DNA of 64,000 nucleotides from Nothophaeocryptopus gaeumannii (GCA_031771865.1 JASISA010000029.1:248001-312000), one strand, 5' to 3'; counted from the stretch's first letter, positions 19,791 to 30,173 are shown. The notes: generated from the sequence alone by a model not told the origin. Numbers and translations: made by a program.

Positions 19791-21079
19791 ATGGCCCGCC
19801 CTGCCACGCTGAAGAGAGAAGTATCGCCGCCACCTCTGCGAAAGTCCTCCACCACTCTGGCGACAGGAGACACGTCAAGCGAGCAAGAAGAAAAGACTAC
19901 GTCCAAGTCCGAATTAGCAGCTATTGAGGCTGGCGAGGTCGATATACGCGATCATCTATCGTACTTCGTTCAGGCTTTGTCGTCGGTCTCACGGTTGACG
20001 GATACTCCTCGAGTCTCCTTACCAGACTTCAAGCACTTGTACGAGCGCAATCAACACAGCCATGGCTGCCACTTCGTGGTCCATCAACACGACCATCCCA
20101 TTTCAGGCGTACACTATGACCTGAGGCTGCAATTCTCCGACTCAAGTACCATCAGCTTCGCTGTACCATATGGACTTCCTGGGAACCCGCATTCGATGCG
20201 GCCGAACCGAATGGCTATCGAAACAAGAGTGCACAATTTATGGGTAGGTCAAGCAAGCATAGTCATGTTCACCTCCATATTCGGTCTGTCGATGACTAGT
20301 TATGGGTCCGCTAATAGCAGCAGAATAATCTTATAGAATCAGCCTCGCATGCCACAGGGTCACTGCTTATATGGGACACTGGAGAATATGAGGTGATGTC
20401 ACGATCTCAGCCCAAGCCTCCGCGAGTAACAGACGATGAGCTGTCCGACCTGGAGGAGAAGCAGTCACAACAATTTGAATCCCAAAACGAGCGTCTCTTC
20501 AAAGCGTTTCAGTCGCGCCATATCCGTCTTCGATTGCATGGGACTCGACTACCGCGGAACTACACGATCGCTTTGAGGCTGCCTTCTGCTAACGACAGAA
20601 GCGCGAAGCCAAACAAGCCGAAGCATAAACGGCGTCGCTTGGATCCTGCCAGAGTCATCACAGCTAAGAGCGTGGTGACTACTGACAGCGAGTCCGACGC
20701 AGAGCCCAGAGTCCCGAACGAATTAAAAACACAACCCGTGGAGGACAATCTAGATGATGCTGCTGCTGCTTCCGAGGACGATGTCGATGAAGATGCTTTA
20801 ATTCGCGCCAATAACGCCTACACTGGAGCGACCAACACGATAGGCTCGATCCACCAGCGGCACTGGTTCCTGACACTGGATCGGCCATATTCTGGTTTCC
20901 ATAAGGCTCGAAATGGACTCGAAGCTGGCCGGTGGGTGGGTGAATGGGAACCATTTTTGGTGCGCGGCCGGGACCATGAGCGCAGCGTCGTCACTGGTAG
21001 ACTGGCTGACGATGTCATGGCAAACGAAGGAGTCAAGAAGTTCGTTGGGAGAAAGATGTGGCGGCCAATCATGGAGTGA
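19791..21079 (+). CDS. stand-alone LigD-type 3'-phosphoesterase domain protein
   Basis: Two exons, 19791-20243 and 20324-21079, give 402 residues, split by an 80-nt intron (GTAGGT...CAG). I chose the acceptor that restores NLWNNLIESAS in frame. In bacteria this fold is one module of DNA ligase D and trims 3'-phosphate or 3'-ribonucleotide ends during end joining. The core motif here is HFVVHQHDHPISGVHYDLRL, with H100, H108, D110 and R112 matching the metal and phosphate ligands of the bacterial domain. SLLIWDTGEYEV matches the WDRGTYE strand. An acidic insert (residues about 270-300) and a basic KHKRRR segment split the fold, and the C-terminal HWFLTLDRPYSGFHKA closes it. There is no ligase or polymerase domain and no such gene nearby. 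Role in fungal DNA repair is inferred. Confidence 0.85.
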
Positions 21080-21186
21080 AACATGCCGACCTCCGGACTT
21101 GATACGTGTCCTGAATATGGCCAAGAGTGCTATGATTAGCTTCTTACGGATTGACTGTGGTATTCCTCAATGCTCCTCTGCCGCAG

Positions 21187-22000
21187 CTACGTTAGACCTC
21201 GCGCCATAAGCCAATTCTGCAGGACCCGCCTCAGTAGCTCACAACCGTCTACCCAGGAAAACTGCACGCAAGCCGTGAGGTAGGTCACGAGCAAAAGACC
21301 AGCAGCATACGCCTCGGGAACTAAATCGTCCGTTGACTCTGGATCCATCCACCCATACCTCCAAGTCCATTCGTGTGCGCCCTGCAAAATCATCCAGAGT
21401 GCCAACGAAAAGCCTCCTAAGCATCGAGAGTACCTGATGCTGGCCGATGAGATGTCCTCAACGCCATGTCGATGAGCTACGTCGATGACGACGGTCGCGA
21501 GAACGCCGATCGCCAAACCCTCCCTGACTTTCCTCATACAGGATCCAGCATTGGGACGCAATCGTCGTTGGCAGAGCGGACAGCAACTGTACCTGGTCAA
21601 TGATGCATTCAGGCACTCGAGACAGAATACGTGACCGTAGGTAAGGACTCGAGGTTCTGTGCGTGATTAGCGTGGCAGTAGCCTGAAGCGTCTGGTGAAG
21701 CGTACCAGTGTGTCTGTCTTTATAAAATGCGCAGACCTCATCTGCGTATAGAGAAGTGATGGGCGCTGGTAGCGAGGACGGAAGCCATGATCGCGGGTGG
21801 ATGGATTTCCTCTAGAGCTTCCGCAAGAGTGGGATCAATGAGCCGGAGATTGGGTCGCAAAGTCGAACGAGAAGATAGACGGGTGTTCGCAACCATGATG
21901 CACACCTTCCGAGGAAGCCGAGAAGGACGGCCATCAGCACCCGCACAAGAATTGCGTATGCTCGAATTGAACCGAGCAGAGCTGCTGCTAGGGGATGCAT
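21187..22000 (-). pseudogene. decayed RING-finger membrane protein, copy A
   Basis: The 5' part (from ATG 22000) encodes a hydrophobic N-terminus but meets an in-frame TAG at 21812-21814. After it the same frame shows YADEVCAFYKD, the first half of a RING whose second cysteine is a tyrosine. Beyond a GTACGC...CAG intron-like segment, the second half continues in a different frame as LTYGHVFCLECLN...CCPLCQ, with the third zinc ligand also replaced by tyrosine. A long C-terminal part with hydrophobic helices (LAIGVLATVVIDV, AAGLLLVTYLTA) runs to 21187. Joining the halves with the visible splice signals does not keep a frame, so I call a pseudogene. An unusual intron arrangement could rescue it, but the lost ligands would remain. 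It belongs with the copies at 22543, 23814 and 24594. Confidence 0.6.
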
Positions 22001-22542
22001 GGTGAAGTGCCGTGCTGCGTGTCGCGGAGATTGTTGCGGTTTGTTTTTAGCTGAGAAGAATAGCGCCTGGGAGAGAGGGCCATACAGCGAATCGTTGCTA
22101 GTGCCGGAAGCTGCCGGTGCAAACGAGTGAATACAAACGGCAGTCTGCAGGTTGCCTCGACTATGATGCTACGATAGCCCCCAGCTTTGGTCTTCTCCAA
22201 GGTTGTTATGCTGGGCCAGTGGTTTCTTCTGGACTTCGATGTCAGATTCAGTCATGCTATCGAACAGCCTATGTGCAGCCAGATAGGTCTGGGTCTGACC
22301 TCTGAACGCCAGGTTCCATGCGCAACTTATCCGAGCTTGCAAATTTGGATACCAAAGAACGACGTTGCAACCCACGTGCAATTTTCAAGCACCAGTCCAA
22401 GCTCCCTGCGAAACCCCGACAAAGGTTCGATCTTAAGCAAAAAGCCAGGAGGAGGAGGCGCAAGGACCAGGAACAAAGAACCCATTACGAGCGGAGACGC
22501 AATCATCAGGATTTTGCCGCCGTCCCTCAAATCTTCATCCTC
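22001..22542. other. spacer between RING copies A and B
   Basis: It holds only short frames. The copy A promoter would lie here, and the copy B stop is at 22543. No repeat stands out. Confidence 0.4.
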
Positions 22543-23118
22543 TTATTCAGCGGTGCATCGCGAGGTTCCGATATAGAACGCCATGCAGATCGTGATGGCG
22601 AGGATGATGCCTGCGTCCCATGCGTTGCTCTTGAACCCATCGGAGCCGAATCTGATGTCAAAGGGGGCTTTCGTGTGCAGGTAGATCGGTATCGCGTACG
22701 TCGCGAATGCCAAAAGCGCAACCGGATTTGCGCTCCGGCGAGTCCATCGATATGCCGTCTGGACGACAGCGCTCCCAGCTAGCCGTCGGTAGATCTTCGA
22801 CTGGGTTGGTCCATGGTAGAACAGCTCTCGGTGACATAGAGGGCAGAGAGTGATGAAGTCCAGTAGTTCTTCAAGACAGCATTTACAGAAGATGTGTCTG
22901 CAAATTGGGAACTCTTGAGGGTCTTTGTATTGATCTCGGCAGAATGGGCACAAGTCTTCCGGCGAAAGATCCCGAGTGCAAGGCTTGATTGCTTGAAGAA
23001 ATTCGTCCTTAGACAGAAGGGTGTGAATCGTCGGCTTCCATGGAAATGCGACCAGAGCATGGGTAAATAGCGCAAGAGCGGAGAAGGCGAGGAGTAGTGG
23101 GACGTTCGTTTGGGACAT
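22543..23118 (-). CDS. RING-finger membrane protein, copy B (intact)
   Basis: A single exon of 191 residues with a membrane-spanning N-terminus (VPLLLAFSALALFTHALVAF). A complete C3HC4 RING follows at about residues 57-98: CPFC, then CRHIFC and a further Cys, closing with CPLC. All eight zinc ligands are present. Two hydrophobic helices follow (PVALLAFATYAIPIYL and AGIILAITICMAFYI). RING proteins of this kind are usually membrane-anchored E3 ubiquitin ligases; the substrate is unknown. The start at 23118 (MSQTNV, context AAAATG) was chosen over an upstream in-frame ATG at 23271 because it places the hydrophobic segment at the N-terminus. The lead-in EDLCPFC and the RING are clearly related to copies A, C and D nearby. 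Confidence 0.8.
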   Translation of the reverse strand: MSQTNVPLLLAFSALALFTHALVAFPWKPTIHTLLSKDEFLQAIKPCTRDLSPEDLCPFCRDQYKDPQEFPICRHIFCKCCLEELLDFITLCPLCHRELFYHGPTQSKIYRRLAGSAVVQTAYRWTRRSANPVALLAFATYAIPIYLHTKAPFDIRFGSDGFKSNAWDAGIILAITICMAFYIGTSRCTAE

Positions 23119-23813
23119 TTTGTCGTTTTTATATCCGGATATTTTGCTGACGATAGTTGAGCGACGCTGCAAAGATGGAAAAGTCTGTCGTACGCGCGAA
23201 GAGAGAGGCTGATCTATATTTTGACGAAGTTCGAGCTTGATGACATCCAAGATGGTCATAACGCCTGGCATGCTGACCAGCTCTTCGAAGCCACGAGCTT
23301 AGGTTGAGCTGAGCTTTGTTCTTCGACACCTCAGGCCGGTAACATCATCGAACAATCCAGTCCTAAGACTTGGCGATTACCTGGGCATAGGTCAAATGGC
23401 AACCACCACACTGAAACGATCGCAAGGGCGGTCATTTGAGGGTATGGCATATGCGCCGGGGATGTGCTATGATCTGGTCCGAGCCTCGTCTCAAGGCTCA
23501 CGATTGTCGCCCACAGGCAGAACATCGAGACTATGAGGATTTAGGAAGTTGTCTTCGTCGCCTTAATCATGATAGTGTGAAGTCGCTCCCACGTTACATC
23601 ATTCTTGACTCCGCTGTCAGCGTTATCCTCTTCATCCGCCTCTTCGTTGTGAATGTCTTCGTGCTCGATGTCCGCCCAAGTATGCCAGTTTTGCTGCAAC
23701 AGAGATAATTCTGGCCACACATAGATCCATGCATCGCCGAAAGAGCGCTGGCAGGTCACGAGCCTGCACAGACCGCACAGAAGCCCAGTGTCCACGCCAA
23801 GTGGTATCAAGTT
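23119..23813. other. spacer between RING copies B and C
   Basis: The copy B promoter and the region 3' of copy C. A minus-strand frame (23541-23810) rich in Glu/Asp follows the copy C homology and could be a further remnant of its C-terminus, but I cannot connect it in frame. Confidence 0.35.
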
Positions 23814-24525
23814 CTATAACCAGCCCGCCAGACCGGTCCTGTAAGATCCAAATCCAGTGCAAACGTCCACGATGTGTCTGGAAGCATCGCGTAGTAGAGT
23901 CACCACTTTGAGCAGCTCAGCCAAATCCATAATGAAATGTGCGAACTCCAGCGGCGGTTGCCACAGCGGCTTCCTGCATAACGGGCAGCTGCGCTCGATC
24001 TGTCAAAGAGTCTCAAGACAATCTCTATCGAAGACGTGCTTGCAAGGAAGCTCAAACGGATTGCAAAACTCGTCGCTCCTGCAAAAGGCACACAGGTCTT
24101 CGGCTAGTATCTTCTTTGGTGCCGCTAACGATGCCAGCAGTTGTTCGCGATCGGGTGATCGATTCGGATCGCAGAACCAGAGTGTCCCGATGATACCGCA
24201 GAGCGAGAGCGCGACTCCAGCGAGTGGAACTTCCCTACTGATGTCAGAAGTCCAAGCTCAGTCCGACAAGCGCAGCCATAGATACTCACCCCGTGTACTC
24301 AATCAAGACGCCGGAGGTAACGTATGCAGTGGTGAAGCGATGGCGGAGACTGTGGTAGGAAGATAAGGTCGCGGAATATGAAAGAGCTCCGAGTATGACA
24401 TTGTCGATGCTTCTAGCTACTGGCGCTGTGTAAGGTCTCCGGTGCGCCGGTGTGGTGGTTGCGTGCTGTCGAGCATGGTGCGAATCGAGGTGAAGTGCGA
24501 CGAAGTGAAGGTTTGAGTGAAGCAT
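23814..24525 (-). pseudogene. RING-finger membrane protein, copy C (nonsense-interrupted)
   Basis: Exon 1 (24525-24290) and exon 2 (from 24237) are joined by a 52-nt canonical intron (GTGAGT...CAG). The frame then runs through a hydrophobic segment (VALSLCGIIGTLWFC) and the RING start AEDLCAFC...CKHVFDRDCLETL. It then hits TGA at 24003-24005, giving a 156-residue truncated product. Beyond the stop the same frame carries on with the missing RING half, SCPLCRKPLW, and a further 45 residues to a TAG at 23814-23816. The cysteine after the RING histidine is an aspartate, so a zinc ligand is also lost. CGA to TGA is a single C-to-T change, a plausible origin. No intron can be drawn around the TGA with good signals. 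Confidence 0.65.
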
Positions 24526-24593
24526 AGCTAGCCGTTTGTCTTCAATGCAAGCCGTGAACGGATGATCGGCAGCCAGCAAAAATCACCGCTCAT

Positions 24594-25312
24594 TCACTTC
24601 CTCATACAAAGCATTCTGCAGCTCCCTCTGCCGCATTGTTCGCAGCCTCTGATCCATTTTATAGACAATACCAGAACACAAAGGACTATTCCTTGGGCAA
24701 CAAGTAGCATGGAATAGATACACACCGCGGAGACGGTGTTTAGGAGCCGCACCGAACGGCTTCTGAGGATCCCTTCAATTTCCGAGCTAGCACATGCGGC
24801 AGCATCATTCTCTAGCTTTCTCCACCTCCGTTCTCTCTCCTGCTGATGGGTCTCCTCGATCAGTCTCCCAATTGGTAAAACCACGAAGGTCACAAAGCAA
24901 CCAAAAGGGGCGCAAGACAGCGGAGCTTGAGCGAGAAAATGCGTCTCACAGAATGCACTCAAGGAGAGTACAGAGTAGGCGAGGAAAACATTGACCACGA
25001 CAAGAGGTCTTGCTATTCGATCCAACCAGAGCGTGGTGGGTCCATCGAGGCGGAAGAAATGATGTCGACAGTACGGACACACCAGTGACGTCGAAAGCAG
25101 GTGGTGAAGACATGTCTTGCAGAAACAGTGGCCACATGGGAGGAGAAGAGGATCGTTGAACTACTCGACCATTAGTGGTAGTCTAGATCTATGTGAGCGG
25201 ATCGAACTTCGTCCTGGCAGAACCCGCAAATATCCTCAAGCGGTGTCTTTGGCTGCTGAAGAGTCGAGACAAACTCGTCCAATGGAGCTAATGATGAGCG
25301 ATTGACCCTCAT
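24594..25312 (-). CDS. RING-finger membrane protein, copy D (intact)
   Basis: Two exons, complement of 25208-25312 and 24594-25160, encode 223 residues. The 47-nt intron begins GTTCGA, a weak donor, but has a good CTAAT branch-like motif before TAG and joins the RING exactly. The RING runs from residue about 29 to 66: ICGFC, then CGHCFCKTC and CPYC, with all eight zinc ligands. Three hydrophobic helices follow (VVVNVFLAYSVLSLSAF, PFGCFVTFVVLPIG, AVCIYSMLLVAQGIVLCVLV). The middle loop is rich in Glu/Arg. The likely role is a membrane-anchored E3 ubiquitin ligase. Unlike copy B it lacks an N-terminal membrane segment, so the two copies differ in topology. The intron cuts the RING between its first and second ligand pairs, as in copy A. 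Confidence 0.75.
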
Positions 25313-25983
25313 TGAAGCATTCGGAACTGTCGTAGCCTTGTCGAATTATTGCTGACATCGTGACCAAGCAGAGTTGCATCCAGAAATCTAGAGGTGCTGA
25401 GGAGACCATGTGCGAGGGCAACAGCATGGTAGTCAAAAGGTGAAGGTCCCGAGTGGCATCAACCTGCCCAATGCTAGAAGCAGGGAGGATCAATTGCCAG
25501 CATCGGGTCTTCCGGCCAAGACCCTATGTACCTTGAATCCTGCAGAACTCTCAGACTTCAGATTCACTCGGATCCACACTCGCCTGAGCACTTCCAGTCT
25601 TGAACTCTTCAATGGGAGACGTTTTTGAACTTTAGCTGCAGTGAGGTTGGCCAGGCTCGATTCATGGAATGCACTTGGCGCCTGGAGCCAAGCCTAGACA
25701 GGTCATACAAGAGTCCTTCCAGAAGACGATTCACTGTGCGGAATCCCAAACCTCTCGAACAGGCTCCGACAACGCTTCCGTTATTCGATGCCATGAAGAA
25801 GGTCCAGGGTGGCCAGCCAATTGATTTCATGGCATATGAATGAGCGACGAACATGAATATTGATCGCACGGGCCAAGAGATGGATTCACAAGCTGCGAGC
25901 CTGAGAGTCTTCCGACCACTGTCTCCAGGCTTGCGTAGGCCTGTCAAAAACAGTCCACAACAGTGTATTCGTTACCGCGCAAA
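25313..25983. other. spacer between RING copy D and the 2EXR-like gene
   Basis: These genes are divergent, so both promoters probably lie here. Only short unconvincing frames are seen on either strand. Confidence 0.4.
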
Positions 25984-26829
25984 ATGGCGCCGCACACAGT
26001 CCCCACCCTGCCAGCAGAATTGCGCAACCAGATATGGGAATACACGATCGAGTCGTATGACGCCGCCGATATCAAACAGCTGCCTCTCATTCTCCAGGTC
26101 AGCCGCCAAACCCGTGCCGAGACTCGACAGATGTACATCGCCCTCGATAAGCACACCCTGAAGATCGATCCGAGATATCCTGAGAACATGGAGGACGGAC
26201 TAATGACGCTCTTCGCTTGGACTGCTTTCATTGGACCCGACGGCCTTCACTCCATCAACAAGCTCGAGGTCATCCTCGACACCAGACGCAATGGCGAGGA
26301 CGCATGTCGTAAACCGCGAGCTGTGGATAGCATTTGCATCCTCGGCTGACATCCCGCATTCGTACCCCTCGACGTTGCGAAGATATCCTTCAACATTAGG
26401 CAAACTTTGACGCTCTATCTCTCCAAAACACCTCCGCAGCCAACTCGATACATGCGAAGGGAAGTCGCAGATGGAAGAAAGGTGATTTCACATCCTGAAA
26501 AGCGCGAGGTTCTAATGGAGATTTTGGAGATATTCGGCACTCGCGAGCTGATTGAGGAGCAAAAGGTATCTGAGCTCTGCACGCGGACCGTGAGCAGTGT
26601 ATCGGGATACAGTGACCGCCACAGCCCTTGCGGAATCCCGTTTCTGCATCAGAACCACAGTTGGGATTTTGCGAATGATGTGCGGGACCCCAAAAAGAAG
26701 CTGCGCCTGCGAAGAGTCCTGGCGAAAGCGCGAGGCGACGATTGGATTTGTGCATTGGCGCTCTGCTTCTGGTTCTTGATGGTGTGGCTTGTATACAAGC
26801 TCAGCAATCGGGTCTTGGGAAGTTCTTAG
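25984..26829 (+). CDS. 2EXR/F-box-like fungal protein, interrupted by one in-frame TGA
   Basis: From ATG 25984 the frame opens with TLPAELRNQIWEYTI and ILQVSRQTRAETRQMY, the hallmark of the 2EXR/F-box-like proteins common in filamentous fungi. It meets TGA at 26347-26349 and then continues in the same frame for another 160 codons to 26829, ending in a hydrophobic helix (CALALCFWFLMVWLVYKL). A 60-nt intron (26323-26382, GTGGAT...AAG, with a CTGAC branch-like motif) would remove the stop in frame, but its acceptor is weak. So this is either a gene with a small intron or a very young pseudogene. No function is known for the family beyond probable protein binding. Confidence 0.5.
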
Positions 26830-26963
26830 ATGCAGGACTCGATGGTAGTCCCGGTGCATATGCTTAGGAGGGTGTTTGGGAGCAGGCGCGTCGAACGCTG
26901 CGCGGTTTCCAGCGACACGCAGAACCGCAGGGAGCACATTTTCGCATGTCCATGATGTAGCGA

Positions 26964-27689
26964 TCAAACCTCCCTCGTCTTCTTAAACCCAATGTTTCCC
27001 TGCTCCTTAAAGCCCCATTTATTCACCTCTTGACCCGTAATAACCCTCCTCTGCAAATGCACCTCAACCACCTTCCTGCCCTTCTTCTTGTCCTTTAACC
27101 CATTGTCATCATAATCAAAGTACAGCGCCCACTGTCCATCCTCCTCTTCCACAGCCAAGAACCCCTCAAAATCATCAAACGTAATCATACTATCATTTTC
27201 TTCGCTTGTCCAGTCAAAATCACCAACGTGGTGCTCCATACTTCCAGATCTTCCAGCATGCCGCAGCTCATACGTATCCTTGTCCACAAAGATCCAATTC
27301 AGCAGAGGCGGGTCCGCGGTGACTGTGCTGACCATGCCCCTCGTATAACCCCGATTCTCATCTGGATACTCCAAATAAAACCCCGTAAACGGATGATGTC
27401 CCTTGTCAACATTTACCGGCTCCAAAGTATCCGGGTTCTTCGGTTCTATGTACATTTTCCCATCGTGAATAACTACCATTCCGCCGTCTACGATCTCGCC
27501 GACTTTTCCTTTGCGGAATTTCGGGTCGACCCAGGTGTCGATGTGGAATTTGAGCATGCGGGTGCTGTTTTTGGCGTCGGCGTTTTGTTTCTTTTGTTCG
27601 GAGACGCCTTGGGCTACGCCCGTTACGACGGAGACGCCGGTGGATGTAACGATGGGGAGGGCGGTTGCGAGGCCGAAGACGAATTCCAT
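26964..27689 (-). CDS. orphan protein, single exon
   Basis: 241 residues, not recognised. The N-terminus is hydrophobic and Val/Thr/Gly-rich (FGLATALPIVTSTGVSVVTG), then Lys/Asn-rich. The remainder looks like a compact beta-rich domain with many aromatic and acidic residues (HHPFTGFYLEYPDENRGYTRG, ALYFDYDDNGL). The C-terminus is basic. The length, the start in a plain context (TTCATGG read on the coding strand) and the amino-acid balance support a real gene. It lies tail-to-tail with the 2EXR-like gene. Similar uncharacterised proteins with a Gly-rich hydrophobic N-terminus are common in ascomycetes, but I cannot name a family. Confidence 0.65.
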   Translation of the reverse strand: MEFVFGLATALPIVTSTGVSVVTGVAQGVSEQKKQNADAKNSTRMLKFHIDTWVDPKFRKGKVGEIVDGGMVVIHDGKMYIEPKNPDTLEPVNVDKGHHPFTGFYLEYPDENRGYTRGMVSTVTADPPLLNWIFVDKDTYELRHAGRSGSMEHHVGDFDWTSEENDSMITFDDFEGFLAVEEEDGQWALYFDYDDNGLKDKKKGRKVVEVHLQRRVITGQEVNKWGFKEQGNIGFKKTREV

Positions 27690-29411
27690 GATTGCTGTTG
27701 TGAGAGATTGTGAGTTCGAAGGAGAAGACAGAGACCTACATGTTGAGCTTTAGAGCCGCGATGTCCACGTTCCTGGAAGTTGGATGTTGCGCAGATGGAT
27801 CCTGGTCAAGTCGGCGTCAAGGCGCGTCATTTGGGACGGAGCTGAGTCCGTGCCTTGTCGACTCTCCGGACTCCACCTCCTCTCTGACCATAGTAATATC
27901 GACATCAGTCCAATCTGTCTCAACAGTGAACTTTCCCTCATGAGCATGTCAAGCTGCAGTCTCAACCGCCCATCATGCGCCTTCTCGCGATGCACACTCG
28001 TCGAATCCGCGGCTGGTCCAATCAGCTTGTCAAGCTCGAATTCTTCAGCTGAAGTGGAGGATACCCGATTATGAAGACGCCGGGAAGTAGGTAATTATGC
28101 GCCCGTCATAATGCTTCAGCATGTAGTAAAGGCTCGCTGGTTTGATGCCTCATGTCTTCGAGAAGTAGGTCACAGTCCATGTAGTTGCTCGGTCTGTTCA
28201 CATCGTCGGAGAACAGCTGCATTGCAGTAAATGTCACTGGAGATGTCTCCGTTTGCCACACTTTCACAGTGCAAGCAGCGCCGAAGATGACGCGTTTGGT
28301 GTATGTAACAACGGATTTTCCAAGAGTCTCCCGACAGGTTCGCTCGCATTCTGCGACGAGAACGTACATCGCACGACGCAAAGCTGGGTAGCATCAGGTT
28401 TGGAGATGTTGTTCTTTCAAGCCCTCCTCGAACATGGAAAGAGAGCTCTTCAATTGCCCGTCCTGCAAACGCCAAGTCTACGCTTCGGTCAATCCCAGAC
28501 TTCAACTCCTCATCGACCTCGCGAAACTCCTAACCTTCACCTCATTCGCCATACCCTTGCTCGGCTTCGCCGAGAACATGTGGTGTCAAAACGAAACCCG
28601 CAAAGCTGCTCACTTGAGCACATGGATTTCAAGGTCATCGAATGGAGTTTGAGCCTGCTCAAATCTGTCCTACTTGGACGATACATTTCGAAATCGCGCC
28701 ATGGTGACGACTTTCTCTCTCCGACACTCTCCCCTGATTTGGATGGCGATCTGTGCTGTCTCGGCGGTAGCTGCTGCTGTCAATACGTGGTACGGTTTTG
28801 GAGTGTTGAGAAGAATCATGGAGGAGCTTTGGCTAGGGCAAGGCAGAGTTGAAGCCTACCAGCTTTCTTCTCGGCTGTTTGCTGAGAAGCTGTGCAATCC
28901 AGGGGATAGCCTCTGCGTTGAAAGCATAACGGAATTTCTGAGTGAAGGTTCGTGGGAGGGTGAAGTAGAGGGTCTCGAGTCGTTGTGGACTGCCACTGCT
29001 CGGTGTCACGGGTAGGTAGGCGAGATTTCTGAGGTCTCGGACTGTGGTAGCTGTAGCTCGCGGGCAGCTCTGTGTAGACGATGGCAGTGAGCCCAACTGC
29101 GAGGAAGCCAAACACCAAAATTGCAGCGACGGAGAAAAAGTCTCCGAGCAAATGCCATAGTCCCGCGTTTGTGTTCATTTGAGCTGCGACAGGAGTGCTG
29201 AAAAATCGTGAAGGTCGGACGGGAGAAAAGGCCTTCTAAGGACTGCTTGCTTTAAAAGCCAAAGGATGCCTTGTGAGTATCCTAGAACGTTTCGAAATGT
29301 CTGAGACAGACGGCAGCCCTGATCCAAAGATAGCGAGGTGCAGGGGACCTGCGGCGGGATGGACATGCAAAACGACGGCTGTGGGTAGAGGCAGTACGAG
29401 CGGACGCTCAG
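27690..29411. other. unresolved region with membrane-protein fragments
   Basis: Several frames look partly protein-like but none gives a complete model. On the plus strand 28434-28652 has FNCPSCKRQVY, like the last RING ligand pair, followed by a hydrophobic helix, and the frame from 28674 to 29015 has another (WMAICAVSAVAAAV). On the minus strand, ATG 29178 opens an N-terminal hydrophobic segment (FFSVAAILVFGFLAVGLTAIV) and a neighbouring frame continues as protein-like sequence. This may be a fifth, heavily decayed member of the RING family or an independent small gene. Confidence 0.3.
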
Positions 29412-29706
29412 TCAATATCTCGGCGGGCGCGTCGAGGAAGGCGATTTGAGTGCCTCATTAGGTTTCCGAAGTATCCGAGAATACAGTGCAGGTTTGCGAT
29501 AAACTCCAACATGGCGACTCAGAATTTCTGGAATATTGTTCGCCTTTGAAGAATGCAATGGAAGGACAACGACGATGTTCTGTGAGTGGATGTGCAGCCT
29601 GAGCCTTGCGGGACATTCACTGAGCTCAGCATTCTTGTGATCTCCCTCAGCTTCGGGAAGACCAACTTGAGCGACTTCCAAGAGTACAGAGGCCCTTGGT
29701 GAATGT

Positions 29707-30173
29707 TCACATGCGCTTGTTCACCACGCAACTCTGCTGTCGATGCTCGTAAAGGCCACGAAGAGGCCATGATGGTGGAGTGTCTACTGTAAGTCGCGCG
29801 GCATCGCGAGGAAAGGCCTGGGGGTCAATAGGGAGTATAGCATACATGTCCTCCCTCACCAAAGAGCTGGTGCAGTATGCTAGAGACTGGTAGACTTAAA
29901 AGGGAAAGTACGACAGGTAAGATGTCGACTGTTCTGATTCGCTGCAAACTGCTTACCTGGGCGGGTGCGGCCTCCATCTCCGCAGCGGCCTCCCGACACC
30001 ACCCGATCAGAGATGTCTTTGTCTGATATGGGCGTATTCCACGGTATTCCGCCGTCTATTGTGCGGTTCACATGCTTCAAGGTGAAGATAGTGAGGAAGG
30101 AGCATATGAGGGGGAGAAGGGACGACGTCGGAATTGAAAGTTTGAGAGAGCCCTGCGCTGGTTCGTGCGACAT
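29707..30173 (-). CDS. tentative small two-exon orphan
   Basis: Exons 29957-30173 and 29707-29879 (complement) join through a 77-nt GTAAGC...TAG intron into 129 residues. The first exon has a hydrophobic helix (LLPLICSFLTIF) after a short N-terminus. The second has plausible coding character (DMYAILPIDPQAFPRDAARL). A separate downstream minus-strand frame (29412-29681, containing NIVVVLPLHSSKANNIPEIL) is also protein-like but in another frame, so the gene may extend further through an intron I cannot place, or be decayed. No family recognised. Confidence 0.3.
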
